A stretch of 64,000 bases of DNA from Achromobacter pulmonis (GCF_002885955.2 NZ_POQS01000005.1:337597-401596), one strand, 5' to 3'. Positions 52,651 to 61,517 are shown, counted from the first letter of the stretch. Notes: a model not told the origin generated them from the letters alone. Numbers and translations are program-made.

Positions 52651-53631
52651 TCACGGCAGGTATTTCATGGTGCCGCGGCGGCCGGCCAGCAGGTCGGCGT
52701 TCTTCAATATCGACCTGCGGATGAACTCCCACAAGACCGTCACGCGCTTGAGCTTGCGCAGGTCTTCGTGGCAGTACATCCAGAACGAGCGGGTGATGGC
52801 CACCTCGTCCTCCAGCACCGGCTTGAGCCGCGGGTCCTGCGCGGCGATGAAGCAGGGCAGGATCGCCAGCGACTGGCCCTGCAGCGTGGCGTGGTATTGC
52901 GCCACCACGCTGGTGCTGCGCAGCACCACCTTGCTGGCCGGCAGCAGGTCTTCCAGATAACGCAGGCGTTCGCTGAACAGCAGCTCGTCCACATAGCCGA
53001 TGAAGGAATGGCCGGCCAGGTCCGCGCGCGACGTGATCGGCGGGTGCCGGGCCAGGTAGCCCGGCGTGCCATACAGGCGCAGCGTGTAGTCGCACAGCTT
53101 GCTGCATACGTAAGGGCCGCGCTGCGGGCGTTCGATGGTGATGGCCAGGTCGGCCTCGCGCTTGGACAGGCTGACGAAGCGCGGCACCGGCAGGATGTCC
53201 AGCGTGATGTGCGGATAGCGCCGCTGGAAGTCGGCGGCCAGCGGCGTCAGCACATAGCTGCCGAAGCCCTCGGTGGCGCCGATGCGCAGATGCCCGGACA
53301 GCGCCTGGCCGATGCCCGACAGGTTCTCGCGCGCGGAGTGCACCGCGCTTTCCATCTGTTCGGCGTGGACGAAGAGGCGCTGGCCGTCGTCGGTCAGCAT
53401 GAAGCCGGCGCTGCGCGATTTCTCGAACAGCAGCGTGTCCAGCTCCGCCTCCAGCGCGCGGATGCGCCGCGACACCGTGGTGTGTTCGACCCCGAGCTTG
53501 CGCGCGGCCGCGCTGACCCGCTGCGTGCGGGCCACTTCCAGGAAATACCGCAGACTGTCCCAATCAAGCACGATCCGGCGCTCCGCGCCCGCGCCGCCAT
53601 GGCGGCGGCGGGCATCCATCCTATTGTTCAT
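52651..53631 (-). CDS. LysR-family transcriptional regulator
   Basis: A protein of up to 326 residues: helix-turn-helix SLRYFLEVARTQRVSAAARKLGVEHTTVSRRIRALEAELD and a substrate domain (GHLRIGATEGFGSYVLTPLAADF). The HTT-VSRRI type belongs to the branch that includes AphB/CrgA-like regulators. Start is uncertain: ATG 53631, ATG 53619, or GTG 53571 (VLDWDSLRYFLEV). A 19-base palindrome lies just upstream at 53634-53652, likely its operator. It diverges from a LivJ-type receptor gene, its probable target. Confidence 0.87.
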   Translation of the reverse strand: MNNRMDARRRHGGAGAERRIVLDWDSLRYFLEVARTQRVSAAARKLGVEHTTVSRRIRALEAELDTLLFEKSRSAGFMLTDDGQRLFVHAEQMESAVHSARENLSGIGQALSGHLRIGATEGFGSYVLTPLAADFQRRYPHITLDILPVPRFVSLSKREADLAITIERPQRGPYVCSKLCDYTLRLYGTPGYLARHPPITSRADLAGHSFIGYVDELLFSERLRYLEDLLPASKVVLRSTSVVAQYHATLQGQSLAILPCFIAAQDPRLKPVLEDEVAITRSFWMYCHEDLRKLKRVTVLWEFIRRSILKNADLLAGRRGTMKYLP

Positions 53632-53633
53632 TC

Positions 53634-53652
53634 ATGCACAAGGAATGTGCAT
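53634..53652. promoter_or_regulatory. Palindromic operator candidate for the LysR regulator
   Basis: ATGCACA-aggaa-TGTGCAT, a perfect 7-5-7 inverted repeat, 3 bases from the longest LysR reading frame and about 120 bases before the receptor gene. Size and place fit a LysR recognition site. Confidence 0.65.
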
Positions 53653-53772
53653 TTCTGGCCTTGCTTGTTGATTTTCACACATCTACACTGGGTTGGCAGG
53701 TCCAGGGGGAACCCCCGGGGCCGCAGGCCGCAAAGACGGCGCAACAACGCATAAAACTCAGGAGACAAATCC

Positions 53773-54990
53773 ATGAAATTGCACGCACGCGGGCTGGCCG
53801 CAGGGCTGTGTCTGGGCGCCGCCCTGGTCGCCCAGGCCCATGCGGCGGATAAGCCGCCGGTGAAGATCGGGATTCTGACCGATATGTCGGGCACCTACGC
53901 CGCCATGGGGGGCGCGGGATCGGTGGCTGCGGCCCAGTTGGCGATCGACGATTGCCTGGCCGCGGAGTGCAAGGGCATGAAGATCGAGCTGGTGTCCGCG
54001 GACAACCAGAACAAGGCGGACGTGGGCGCGGCCAAGGCGCGCGAATGGTTCGACCGCGACGGCGTCACCGCCATCGCCGACCTGACCAACTCCGCCGTGG
54101 CGCTGGCGGTGCAGGGCATCGCGCGCGAAAAGAACAAGGTCGTGATGTTCTCCGGCCCGGCCACCACGGCCCTGACCAACAAGGAATGCTCGCCGGTCGG
54201 CTTCCACTGGATGTTCGACACCTATTCGCAATCGGCCGGCGGCGCCAAGGCCACGGTGCGCGCGGGCGGCAAGTCCTGGTTCTTCATCACCGTGGACTAC
54301 GCCTTCGGCCACTCGCTGGAAGCCGACACCGCCAAGGCCGTGCAGGCCCTGGGCGGCACGGTCGCCGGCAGCGTGCGGCATCCGCTGAACGCGCCCGACT
54401 TCGCTTCCTACCTGCTGCAGGCGCAAAGCTCCAAGGCGCAGGTGGTGGCGCTGGCCAACGGCGGCCAGGACACGGTCAACGCCGTCAAGCAGGCGCGCGA
54501 ATTCGGCATCGTGGCGGGCGGCCAGCGCCTGGTGTCGCTGCTGATCTTCCTGTCCGACCTGCGGGCGCTGGGCCTGGAGAACGCCCAGGGGCTGTCGTAC
54601 GTCGACGGCTTCTACTGGGACTACGACGACAACACCCGCCAATGGTCCGGACGCTTCGAAAAGGCCTTCCGCGGCCTCAAGCCCACCATGACCCAGGCCG
54701 GCGTGTATTCCAGCGTGCTGCACTACCTGCGCGCGGTGGCGGCTACCGGCAGCACCGACGGCAAGGTGGTGGCCGACAAGATGCGCGAGCTGCCCATCAA
54801 GGACCCGATCATGCGCAATGCCTCGATCCGTCCCGATGGCCGCGTGATCCACGATATGTACCTGTACGAAGTGAAGAAGCCCGCGGAATCCAAGGGCGGC
54901 TGGGACTATTCCAAGCTGGTGGCCACCATCCCGGCCGCCGAGGCCTTCCAGCCCCTGTCCGATTCCACGTGCCCGCTGGTGAAGAAATAA
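53773..54990 (+). CDS. Branched-chain-amino-acid-type ABC receptor (LivJ-like), no ABC genes nearby
   Basis: A periplasmic binding protein of 405 residues. A signal peptide (AAGLCLGAALVAQAHA, cut near residue 24) leads to a type-1 periplasmic fold: VKIGILTDMSGTYAAMGGAGSVAAAQLAIDD, ELVSADNQNKADVGAAKAREWFD, FFITVDYAFGHSLEADTAKAV. Such receptors bind amino acids, amides or aromatic acids. No permease or ATPase gene lies next to it, so it must use partners elsewhere. AGGAGA precedes the ATG. mmsA follows after 89 bases, so the ligand may feed valine- or propionate-related breakdown; that is inference only. Confidence 0.87.
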   Translation: MKLHARGLAAGLCLGAALVAQAHAADKPPVKIGILTDMSGTYAAMGGAGSVAAAQLAIDDCLAAECKGMKIELVSADNQNKADVGAAKAREWFDRDGVTAIADLTNSAVALAVQGIAREKNKVVMFSGPATTALTNKECSPVGFHWMFDTYSQSAGGAKATVRAGGKSWFFITVDYAFGHSLEADTAKAVQALGGTVAGSVRHPLNAPDFASYLLQAQSSKAQVVALANGGQDTVNAVKQAREFGIVAGGQRLVSLLIFLSDLRALGLENAQGLSYVDGFYWDYDDNTRQWSGRFEKAFRGLKPTMTQAGVYSSVLHYLRAVAATGSTDGKVVADKMRELPIKDPIMRNASIRPDGRVIHDMYLYEVKKPAESKGGWDYSKLVATIPAAEAFQPLSDSTCPLVKK

Positions 54991-55079
54991 GGCAATGCGG
55001 GCGCCGCCCCCGCGGCGTCCGCTGAATCCATGAACGCGGAGTCCGCTCCGCATCGACTAGGCAGTGTGAGGAGCATCAA

Positions 55080-56573
55080 ATGAGTGAAGTCCCGCGCGTT
55101 CCGCTATTGATCGGCGGCAAGCTAGTGCAGTCCAAAACCACCGAATGGCGAGACGTGATCAATCCCGCTACCCAGGAGGTCGTCGCCAAGGTTCCCTTCG
55201 CCACCCGCGAGGAACTGGACCTGGCCGTCTCCAACGCCAAGGAGGCCTTCAAGACCTGGCGCAACAGCGGGCAGGGCTTGCGCATGCGCGTCATGCTGAA
55301 GTTCCAGGAGCTGCTGCGCGCCAACACCGGCAAGCTGGCCGAGATGATCACCCGCGAGCACGGCAAGACCCTGCCGGACGCCGAGGGCGAAGTCGGCCGC
55401 GGCCTGGAAGTGGTCGAACATGCTTGTTCCATCGCCAACCTGCAATTGGGCGAATACGCCGAGAACGCCGCCACCGGCATCGACGTCTACACCCTGATCC
55501 AGCCGCTGGGCGTGTGCGCGGGCATCACCGCGTTCAACTTCCCGGTGATGCTGCCGTGCTTCATGTTCCCGATCGCCGTGGCTTGCGGCAACACCTTCGT
55601 GCTCAAGCCCTCCGAGCAGGACCCGACGTCCTCGCTGTTCCTGGCCCAGCTGGCGCTGGAAGCCGGCCTGCCGCCGGGCGTGCTCAACGTCGTGCATGGC
55701 GGCCCCGACATCGCCAACGGCCTGTGCGAGCATCCCGACATCAAGGCGGTCTCGTTCATCGGCTCGACCCGCGTGGGCACCGAGATCTACAACCGCGCCT
55801 CGGCCGCCGGCAAGCGCTGCCAGTCCATGATGGGCGCCAAGAACCACTGCGTGGTGCTGCCCGACGCCGATCCCGAAGTCGCGCTGAACCAGCTGCTGGG
55901 CGCCGCCTTCGGCGCGGCCGGCCAGCGCTGCATGGCCTCGTCCGTGGCCGTGCTGGTCGGAGAAGCGCGCAACTGGCTGCCCGACTTCGTCGAACGCGCC
56001 AAGAAGCTCAAGGTCAACGCCGGCACCGACCGCGCCGCCGACCTCGGCCCGCTGGTCTCGCCCAACGCCAAGAAGCGCGTCGAAAGCCTGATCCAGAAGG
56101 GCGTGGACGAAGGCGCCAAGCTGCTGCTCGACGGCCGCGAACTGAAGGTGGCCGGCTTCGAGCAGGGCAACTTCGTGGGCCCGACCATCTTCGAAGGCGT
56201 CACCGAGAACATGACCATCTACACCGAAGAAATCTTCGGCCCGGTCCTGTGCGTGGTGGGCGTCGAAACCCTCGAAGAAGCGGTGGAGTTCATCAACCGC
56301 AACCCCAATGGCAACGGCGTGGCGCTGTTCACCCAGGACGGCGGCGCGGCCCGCTACTTCCAGAACAACATCGACGTTGGCCAGGTCGGCATCAACGTGC
56401 CGATCCCGGTGCCGGTGGCCTGGTTCAGCTTCACCGGCTCGCGCGCCTCCAAGCTGGGCGACCTGGGTCCCAACGGCAAGCAGGCGGTGCAGTTCTGGAC
56501 GCAGACCAAGACCGTCACCGCGCGCTGGTCGGCCCATGCCAAGAGTGTGAACACCACGATCACGATGCGCTGA
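55080..56573 (+). CDS. mmsA: CoA-acylating methylmalonate-semialdehyde dehydrogenase
   Basis: An aldehyde dehydrogenase of 497 residues that turns (methyl)malonate semialdehyde into propionyl-CoA or acetyl-CoA in valine, inositol or beta-alanine breakdown. The nucleophile is Cys284 (GQRCMASS). The MmsA branch lacks the general-base ELGGK motif of other ALDHs and has [13 protein letters not shown] instead, as here; [20 protein letters not shown] at the end is also typical. GAGGAG precedes the ATG. Propionyl-CoA made here could meet the prpE product downstream. Confidence 0.94.
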   Translation: MSEVPRVPLLIGGKLVQSKTTEWRDVINPATQEVVAKVPFATREELDLAVSNAKEAFKTWRNSGQGLRMRVMLKFQELLRANTGKLAEMITREHGKTLPDAEGEVGRGLEVVEHACSIANLQLGEYAENAATGIDVYTLIQPLGVCAGITAFNFPVMLPCFMFPIAVACGNTFVLKPSEQDPTSSLFLAQLALEAGLPPGVLNVVHGGPDIANGLCEHPDIKAVSFIGSTRVGTEIYNRASAAGKRCQSMMGAKNHCVVLPDADPEVALNQLLGAAFGAAGQRCMASSVAVLVGEARNWLPDFVERAKKLKVNAGTDRAADLGPLVSPNAKKRVESLIQKGVDEGAKLLLDGRELKVAGFEQGNFVGPTIFEGVTENMTIYTEEIFGPVLCVVGVETLEEAVEFINRNPNGNGVALFTQDGGAARYFQNNIDVGQVGINVPIPVPVAWFSFTGSRASKLGDLGPNGKQAVQFWTQTKTVTARWSAHAKSVNTTITMR

Positions 56574-56578
56574 AAGCG

Positions 56579-56642
56579 GGACGCCTTGCGCCTAAGCATA
56601 TACAAATAAGTCATATAGCAAGGCGTCCTTATTACTTATAAT
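56579..56642 (+). promoter_or_regulatory. cysB-like gene promoter with long inverted repeat
   Basis: A perfect 10-base inverted repeat GGACGCCTTG (56579-56588) / CAAGGCGTCC (56619-56628) encloses a 30-base AT-rich stretch with two CATATA copies (56597 and 56612). A perfect TATAAT follows at 56637-56642, 25 bases before the start codon. The repeat may act as mmsA terminator, as operator for autoregulation, or both. Confidence 0.6.
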
Positions 56643-56667
56643 TGGCCCGTCTAACAGGGGCCAATTC

Positions 56668-57612
56668 ATGAACCTGCAGCAATTTCGTTTCGTGCGGGAA
56701 ACCATCCGGCGCGACTTCAACCTCACCGAAGCCGCCCGGATGCTCTATACCTCTCAGCCGGGGGTATCCAAGGCGATCATCGAGTTCGAGGACGAACTCG
56801 GCATCAAGATCTTCGAACGCCACGGAAAACGCATCAAGGGGCTGACCAAGCCCGGCCTGGCGGTGTCGCAGGTCATCGACCGCATCATGCGGGAAGTGGA
56901 CAACCTCAAGAAGGTCAGCGACGAGTTCGCGCGCCGCGACGAGGGCGGCCTGGTCATCGCCTGCACCCACACCCAGGCGCGCTACCTGCTGCCCAGGGTC
57001 ATTCCGGCGTTTCGCAAGCAATTCCCCAAGGTCCACCTGTCGTTGGCCGAAGGCAGCCCCGCCCAGCTGGCGGAAATGGTGCTGCACGAGCAGGCCGACC
57101 TGGCGCTGGCCACCGAATCGCTGGCCCTGACGCCCGGCCTGGCCACGCTGCCGGTCTACGCCTGGGAGCACACGGTAGTGGTGCGCCCGGACCATCCCCT
57201 GGCCGAACTGACCTCCAGCGCCGCCAAGCGGCTGACGCTGGCGCAGTTGGCCGAATACCCCATCGTCACCTATGACCGCGCCTTCACCGGCCGCACCACC
57301 ATAGACGAGATCTTCGCCAACCAGGGCATACACCCGGACATCGTCCTGGAAGCCATCGACGCCGACGTGATCAAGACGTACGTCGACGTAGGATTGGGCA
57401 TAGGCATCATCGCCGGCGTGGCCTACGACCCGCGGCGCGATTCCAACCTGGTCGGGCTGGCCGTGGGCCACCTGTTCGGCACGCATACCACCCGTGTGGG
57501 CGTCAAAGCGGGCGTGTTCCTGCGGGACTACGTCTACACGTTCCTGGAAATGCTGGCGCCGTCCCTGACCCGCGCGGTGGTGACCGAAGCCGTGCAGGGA
57601 AGCCCCAAGTAG
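56668..57612 (+). CDS. cysB: CysB-like LysR-family regulator
   Basis: A protein of 314 residues. The N terminus NLQQFRFVRETIRRDFNLTEAARMLYTSQPGVSKAIIEFEDELGIKIFERHGKRIKGLT is the CysB/Cbl pattern, much closer than to other LysR proteins. The effector domain has IACTHTQARYLLP, EGSPAQLAEMV and DADVIKTYVDVGLGIGI, all CysB-like. CysB turns on sulfur uptake and cysteine synthesis and senses N-acetylserine; Cbl-type relatives handle sulfonates. No sulfur gene is adjacent. It has its own promoter and terminator. Confidence 0.9.
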   Translation: MNLQQFRFVRETIRRDFNLTEAARMLYTSQPGVSKAIIEFEDELGIKIFERHGKRIKGLTKPGLAVSQVIDRIMREVDNLKKVSDEFARRDEGGLVIACTHTQARYLLPRVIPAFRKQFPKVHLSLAEGSPAQLAEMVLHEQADLALATESLALTPGLATLPVYAWEHTVVVRPDHPLAELTSSAAKRLTLAQLAEYPIVTYDRAFTGRTTIDEIFANQGIHPDIVLEAIDADVIKTYVDVGLGIGIIAGVAYDPRRDSNLVGLAVGHLFGTHTTRVGVKAGVFLRDYVYTFLEMLAPSLTRAVVTEAVQGSPK

Positions 57613-57642
57613 GCTTGGCATGCCTTCGCGGGCCACCCGCAC

Positions 57643-57667
57643 GGCGCCTTCGGGCGCCATTTTTTTT
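57643..57667 (+). terminator. Rho-independent terminator of the cysB-like gene
   Basis: GGCGCC-ttcg-GGCGCC (a stable UUCG-capped stem), then A and eight T. Confidence 0.93.
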
Positions 57668-57717
57668 GTCGATCCGGGGATCTCGCTATCCCCGTTCAGG
57701 GGCTCATAAAAATAATT

Positions 57718-57773
57718 AAATAAGAACCGATCTCATTTGGGTTGACTAAAAAATGGGAATCATTATCATTACT
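57718..57773 (+). promoter_or_regulatory. Promoter with two Fur-box-like sites
   Basis: TTGACT (57742-57747), 16 bases, TATCAT (57764-57769). On the minus strand, 57755-57773 matches the 19-base Fur consensus at 14 positions (core TAATGATAATGATT) and covers the -10. A second palindrome, AAATAAGA-accga-TCTCATTT (57718-57738), lies just before the -35. The arrangement suggests iron-dependent repression of the small gene that follows. Confidence 0.65.
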
Positions 57774-57803
57774 ACCAGTCTCAACGACCCAGCGAGGTTC
57801 ATC

Positions 57804-58127
57804 ATGACCGCAGGACTCAGTGCAGTGATAGTGGGCGCCGACCGCCTCGGCAACATTCCCGACCTACTCAAGGGGCACAACATTTCGATCACGCACCACA
57901 TCAGCGGGCGCGATCCTTCGCACCAGAAAAAAACCTTGCAGCTGCCCTCGGGCACCCAGCTCGTCATCCTGCTGACCGACTTCCTCGGCCACAACGTCAT
58001 GAAGACCTTCCGCAACGCGGCGCAACGCGGCGGCATCCGGGTCGTCGCTTGTCGCCGCTCGGTATGCAGCATGCAGCAGGCGCTGCAGCAGTGCGGCCTG
58101 TGCGCGCACGCGGGCACGGTGCACTAG
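57804..58127 (+). CDS. DUF2325 family small protein with CxxC pairs
   Basis: A protein of 107 residues. It begins with a Rossmann-like strand-loop (LSAVIVGADRLGNIPDLLKGHNI), then a His/Ser-rich segment, LVILLTDFLGHNVMKTFRNAAQRGGIRVVACRRS, and a Cys-rich end (Cys83, 88, 97, 100, the last two as CGLC). DUF2325 proteins are of unknown function; the cysteines suggest metal or redox work. Start: ATG 57804 with GAGG 6 bases upstream; an ATG at 57753 lies inside the promoter/Fur site and is unlikely. A Fur-box-like promoter precedes it. Confidence 0.8.
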   Translation: MTAGLSAVIVGADRLGNIPDLLKGHNISITHHISGRDPSHQKKTLQLPSGTQLVILLTDFLGHNVMKTFRNAAQRGGIRVVACRRSVCSMQQALQQCGLCAHAGTVH

Positions 58128-58187
58128 GCAGGTCCTGCCGCCGGGGCAAGCTGGGTAGACCCGCTGCCGGCAGGCCGCAAGATCAAG

Positions 58188-58227
58188 GCAAAACGCCGCC
58201 GGACTTCGCAGTCCGGCGGCGTTTTGC
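58188..58227. terminator. Bidirectional terminator, 18-bp stem
   Basis: GCAAAACGCCGCCGGACT / AGTCCGGCGGCGTTTTGC with loop tcgc. It lies between the convergent DUF2325 and NlpC/P60 genes, with A and T tracts within the stem feet. Confidence 0.9.
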
Positions 58228-58254
58228 TTGTGCGTTATCCGGGGGGCGGGCGGA

Positions 58255-58923
58255 TCAGTTGGCCGCGCGGGCCGAGGCGATCAGGCTGTTGTCCAGGCGG
58301 CGGGCGCCGTTATAGCGCTTGGCCCAGTAGGTCATGGTCATGTTCTCGACGCGGACCACGCCGCCGGAACTGGGCGAGTGCACGAAACGGTCGTCGCCAA
58401 GATAGATGCCGACGTGCGAATAGCGGCGGCCCAGCGTGTTGAAGAAGACCAGGTCGCCGGCCTTCAGTTCGCTCTTGTCGATGACGGTGCCCTGGCGCGC
58501 CATTTCGGCGGCGTTGCGCGGCAGTTTCAGGCCCAGCGAGCGTTCGGCCGTGTAGGTGACCAGGCCGCTGCAATCGAAACCGGTGTCGGGAGAACTGCCG
58601 CCGAAGCGGTAGCGGATGCCGAGGTAGTTCAGCGCTTCGCTGACCATGGCGTTGTCGCTGTCGACGCCGGTGTGGGGCTTCTGGCGCTCGCGCTTGAATT
58701 TCTGCGCCACCAGCATGCCGATGGGGTCGTAGCTGGCGGTCAGCGCGCCGGATTCGTAGGGATCGATTTCCGACGTATAGGCGGTAGACTTTTGACTTGT
58801 GCCGGCACAGCCGGCCAGAACCACGCACGCCGCCAGCGCCAGCAATTGCAGACTGCGAGGCAGACCGCGGCTTGCTTGGCCCGGGGATGAATTCAGTCGC
58901 GCGCGTGTGGAGTGTCGATGCAT
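58255..58923 (-). CDS. NlpC/P60 peptidoglycan hydrolase lipoprotein
   Basis: A protein of 222 residues, probably a DL-endopeptidase in the outer membrane like MepS/Spr. A long N-terminal region ends in the lipobox LAGC (Cys39). The catalytic triad is Cys118 (FDCSGLVTY), His170 (SHVGIYLG) and His182 (FVHSP). ALNYLGIRYRFGGSSPDTG before the Cys is typical. The signal part is preceded by ~22 residues with several Arg, so the start could be further in. It is divergent from prpE. Confidence 0.9.
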   Translation of the reverse strand: MHRHSTRARLNSSPGQASRGLPRSLQLLALAACVVLAGCAGTSQKSTAYTSEIDPYESGALTASYDPIGMLVAQKFKRERQKPHTGVDSDNAMVSEALNYLGIRYRFGGSSPDTGFDCSGLVTYTAERSLGLKLPRNAAEMARQGTVIDKSELKAGDLVFFNTLGRRYSHVGIYLGDDRFVHSPSSGGVVRVENMTMTYWAKRYNGARRLDNSLIASARAAN

Positions 58924-59223
58924 TCGCCTGGGGAAGATCCGCTGATGACGGCAGAAAACACGGCGATCACCGTGAATCTGGCCAAGATGTCAGCAAAATC
59001 AACATTTTTGTACAACTTCGCGGGGATTCTACCAAACTTTCAAGTCCGGTTTGTGACGTTTGTGTCACTTTAAGGACTTTAATGTCCATGCAGCGTGGAC
59101 GTCGGGCAGAATGTTTTGACTTGCGGCAAGCCTCGTGCAAGGTTCGCCTACCAAAATGTGGCTGAAAGATTCCAGAAAAAAGCAATCAGCCCAAAGGCGG
59201 AAGAAAGATAACAGGAGACATAA
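58924..59223. promoter_or_regulatory. Intergenic region between NlpC/P60 and prpE (300 bases)
   Basis: No gene. It holds two small inverted repeats: GTGAC-N6-GTCAC (59053-59068) and GGAC-N6-GTCC (59074-59087), both possible regulator sites, and a TTGACT at 59116-59121 with no good -10 partner. AGGAG at 59214-59218 is the prpE ribosome site. Confidence 0.4.
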
Positions 59224-61113
59224 ATGCAAAAAACCCGGGATTTCCATTACCGCTCGGTACATGACCGCGACGCGTTCTGGCGCGAACAGGCCGACCGCGT
59301 GCATTGGGAGACGCCGTTCGAGTCCGTGCTGGACTTTTCGCGCCCGCCGTTCGCCAAGTGGTTCACGGGCGGGCGCACCAATCTCTGCTACAACGCGGTC
59401 GACCGCTGGCTGCCGACCCAGGCCGACAAGCCGGCCCTGATCTGGGTCTCCACGGAAGTGGACCGCGAGCGCGTCTATACCCGCCAGGAGGTCTATGACG
59501 AGGTCAACGCGGCCGCCGCCATGCTCAAGGAACTGGGCGTGGGGCGGGGCGACCGGGTGCTGCTTTACATGCCGATGGTGCCGGAAGCCGTGTTCACCAT
59601 GCTGGCCTGTGCCCGTATCGGCGCGGTGCATTCGGTGGTGTTCGGCGGTTTCGCCTCGGTCAACCTGGCGCAGCGCATCGACGATGCGGCGCCCAAGGTG
59701 GTGGTCTGCACCGACGGCGGTTCGCGCGCCGGCAAGGTGGTGCCGTACAAGCCGCTGCTGGACCGCGCGCTGGCCCTGGCCAAGTCGCCGCCGGCCTCGG
59801 TCGTGGTGTTCGACCGCGGCCTGGCGCCGTTCGAGCCGGTGGCCGGGCGCGACCTGGACTACGCCACGCTGCGCCAGCGCCACCAGGGCGCGCGGGTGCC
59901 GGTCGAATGGCTGGAGTCGTCCGAGCCCAGCTATATCCTCTACACCTCCGGCACGACCGGCAGGCCCAAGGGCGTGCAGCGCGACACCGGCGGCTACGCC
60001 GTGGCGCTGGCCTCGTCCATGGAATACCTGTTCAACGGCAAGGCCGGCGACACCTTCTTCTGCACCAGCGACATCGGCTGGGTGGTGGGCCATTCCTATA
60101 TCGTCTACGGCCCGCTGATCGGCGGGCAGGCCACGGTGCTGTACGAAGGCACGCCGGTGCGTCCGGACGGCGCGATCCTGTGGAAGCTGGTCGAGCAGTT
60201 CGGCGTCAACACGCTGTTCTCGGCCCCGACCGCGGTGCGCGTGCTCAAGCGCCAGGACCCCGAACTGCTCAAGCGCCACGACCTGTCTTCGCTGCGCGCG
60301 GTCTACCTGGCGGGCGAGCCGCTGGACGAGCCTACGGCGCAATGGATCTCCAGCGGCCTGGGCAAGCCCATCATCGACAACTACTGGCAGACGGAGTCGG
60401 GCTGGCCCATCCTGTCGGCGCAGCCGGGCGTGGAAAAGGTGCCCACCCGCTATGGCAGCCCGTCGTTCCCGGTGTACGGTTTCGACGCGCGCATCGTCAG
60501 CGAATCCACCGGCGAGGACCTCGGGCCCGACCAGAAGGGCGTGGTGGCCATCGTGCCGCCGCTGCCGCCCGGCGCCATGTCCACCATCTGGGGCGACGAC
60601 GAACGCTTCGTGCAGACCTACTTCACGTCCATCCCGGGTCGCCAGGTGTATTCGACCTTCGACTGGGGCCTGGTCGACGCCGACGGCTACTGGTTCATCC
60701 TGGGCCGCACCGACGACGTGATCAACGTGGCCGGCCACCGGCTGGGCACGCGCGAGATCGAGGAATCGGTCAACAGCCACAGCGCCATCGCCGAATGCGC
60801 GGTGGTGGGCGTGGCCGACTCGCTCAAGGGGCAGGTGGCGATGGCCTTCGCCGTGCTCAAGAATCCCGCCGGCGCCGAGACGCCGGAGGCGGCAAAGCAG
60901 CTGGAAGGCGATATCATGCGGCTGGTGGAAGATCAGCTGGGAGCGGTGGCCCGACCCGCCAGGATCAGGTTCGTGGGCGCGTTGCCCAAGACCCGCTCCG
61001 GCAAGGTCCTGCGCCGCGCGATCGTCGCGGTATGCGAAGGACGCGATCCCGGAGATCTGACCACCATAGAAGATCCAACCGCCCTGGAACAGATAAAGGA
61101 GTCGCTGCAATGA
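59224..61113 (+). CDS. prpE: Propionate-CoA ligase
   Basis: An AMP-forming acyl-CoA synthetase of 629 residues. ATP loop YILYTSGTTGRPKGVQRDTGGYAV; the QRDTGG continuation is the PrpE mark, where acetyl-CoA synthetase has VLHTTGGY. Other parts: DNYWQTESGWP, GWGLVDADGY-like hinge, and the C-terminal TRSGKVLRR with the Lys whose acetylation turns such enzymes off. Activates propionate for the methylcitrate cycle. The rest of a prp operon is not here. Its last bases overlap the start of the HbpS-like gene (ATGA). Confidence 0.92.
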   Translation: MQKTRDFHYRSVHDRDAFWREQADRVHWETPFESVLDFSRPPFAKWFTGGRTNLCYNAVDRWLPTQADKPALIWVSTEVDRERVYTRQEVYDEVNAAAAMLKELGVGRGDRVLLYMPMVPEAVFTMLACARIGAVHSVVFGGFASVNLAQRIDDAAPKVVVCTDGGSRAGKVVPYKPLLDRALALAKSPPASVVVFDRGLAPFEPVAGRDLDYATLRQRHQGARVPVEWLESSEPSYILYTSGTTGRPKGVQRDTGGYAVALASSMEYLFNGKAGDTFFCTSDIGWVVGHSYIVYGPLIGGQATVLYEGTPVRPDGAILWKLVEQFGVNTLFSAPTAVRVLKRQDPELLKRHDLSSLRAVYLAGEPLDEPTAQWISSGLGKPIIDNYWQTESGWPILSAQPGVEKVPTRYGSPSFPVYGFDARIVSESTGEDLGPDQKGVVAIVPPLPPGAMSTIWGDDERFVQTYFTSIPGRQVYSTFDWGLVDADGYWFILGRTDDVINVAGHRLGTREIEESVNSHSAIAECAVVGVADSLKGQVAMAFAVLKNPAGAETPEAAKQLEGDIMRLVEDQLGAVARPARIRFVGALPKTRSGKVLRRAIVAVCEGRDPGDLTTIEDPTALEQIKESLQ

Positions 61114-61517
61114 ATACCAAGCCCGTGCTGAGCGCCGAAGACGTCAAGAAGATCCTGGCCGCGGCCGAAGCACACGCCCTGCAGAACAAGTGGGCCGTCA
61201 CGATCTCCGTGGTCGATGACGGCGGCCACCTGTTGGGCATGCTGCGCCTGGACGGCGCGGCTCCGATCTCGGCGCACATCGCTCCGGCCAAGGCCAAGAC
61301 CGCGGCGCTCGGCCGCCGCGAGTCGCGCGTCTACGAAGAGATGATCAACAACGGCCGCTACTCGTTCCTGTCGGCCCCCTCGCTCGACGGCCTGCTCGAA
61401 GGCGGCGTGCCGGTCGTGGCCGATGGCCACGTGGTCGGCGCGGTCGGCGTGTCCGGCGTGAAATCGAGCGAGGACGTGCTGATCGCTCAGGCAGGCATCG
61501 CCGCGCTGGGCCTATGA
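61110..61517 (+). CDS. HbpS/GlcG family small protein
   Basis: A protein of 135 residues of the GlcG/HbpS family: LSAEDVKKILAAAEAHALQNKWAVTISVVDDGGHLLGMLRLDGAAP, then KAKTAALGRRESR and GGVPVVADGHVVGAVGVSGVKSSEDVLIAQAGIAAL. HbpS of Streptomyces binds haem and senses redox stress; GlcG is found with glycolate genes; enzymatic roles are not settled. The ATG lies inside the prpE stop (61110-61113), which points to coupled translation and a shared task. Confidence 0.87.
   Translation: MNTKPVLSAEDVKKILAAAEAHALQNKWAVTISVVDDGGHLLGMLRLDGAAPISAHIAPAKAKTAALGRRESRVYEEMINNGRYSFLSAPSLDGLLEGGVPVVADGHVVGAVGVSGVKSSEDVLIAQAGIAALGL

Noticed and set aside
59050-59070. CRP site before prpE (TGTGA ... TCAC)
   Set aside because: The half-sites are 8 bases apart, not 6, so it does not fit a CRP box. 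It is kept only as an unassigned inverted repeat.
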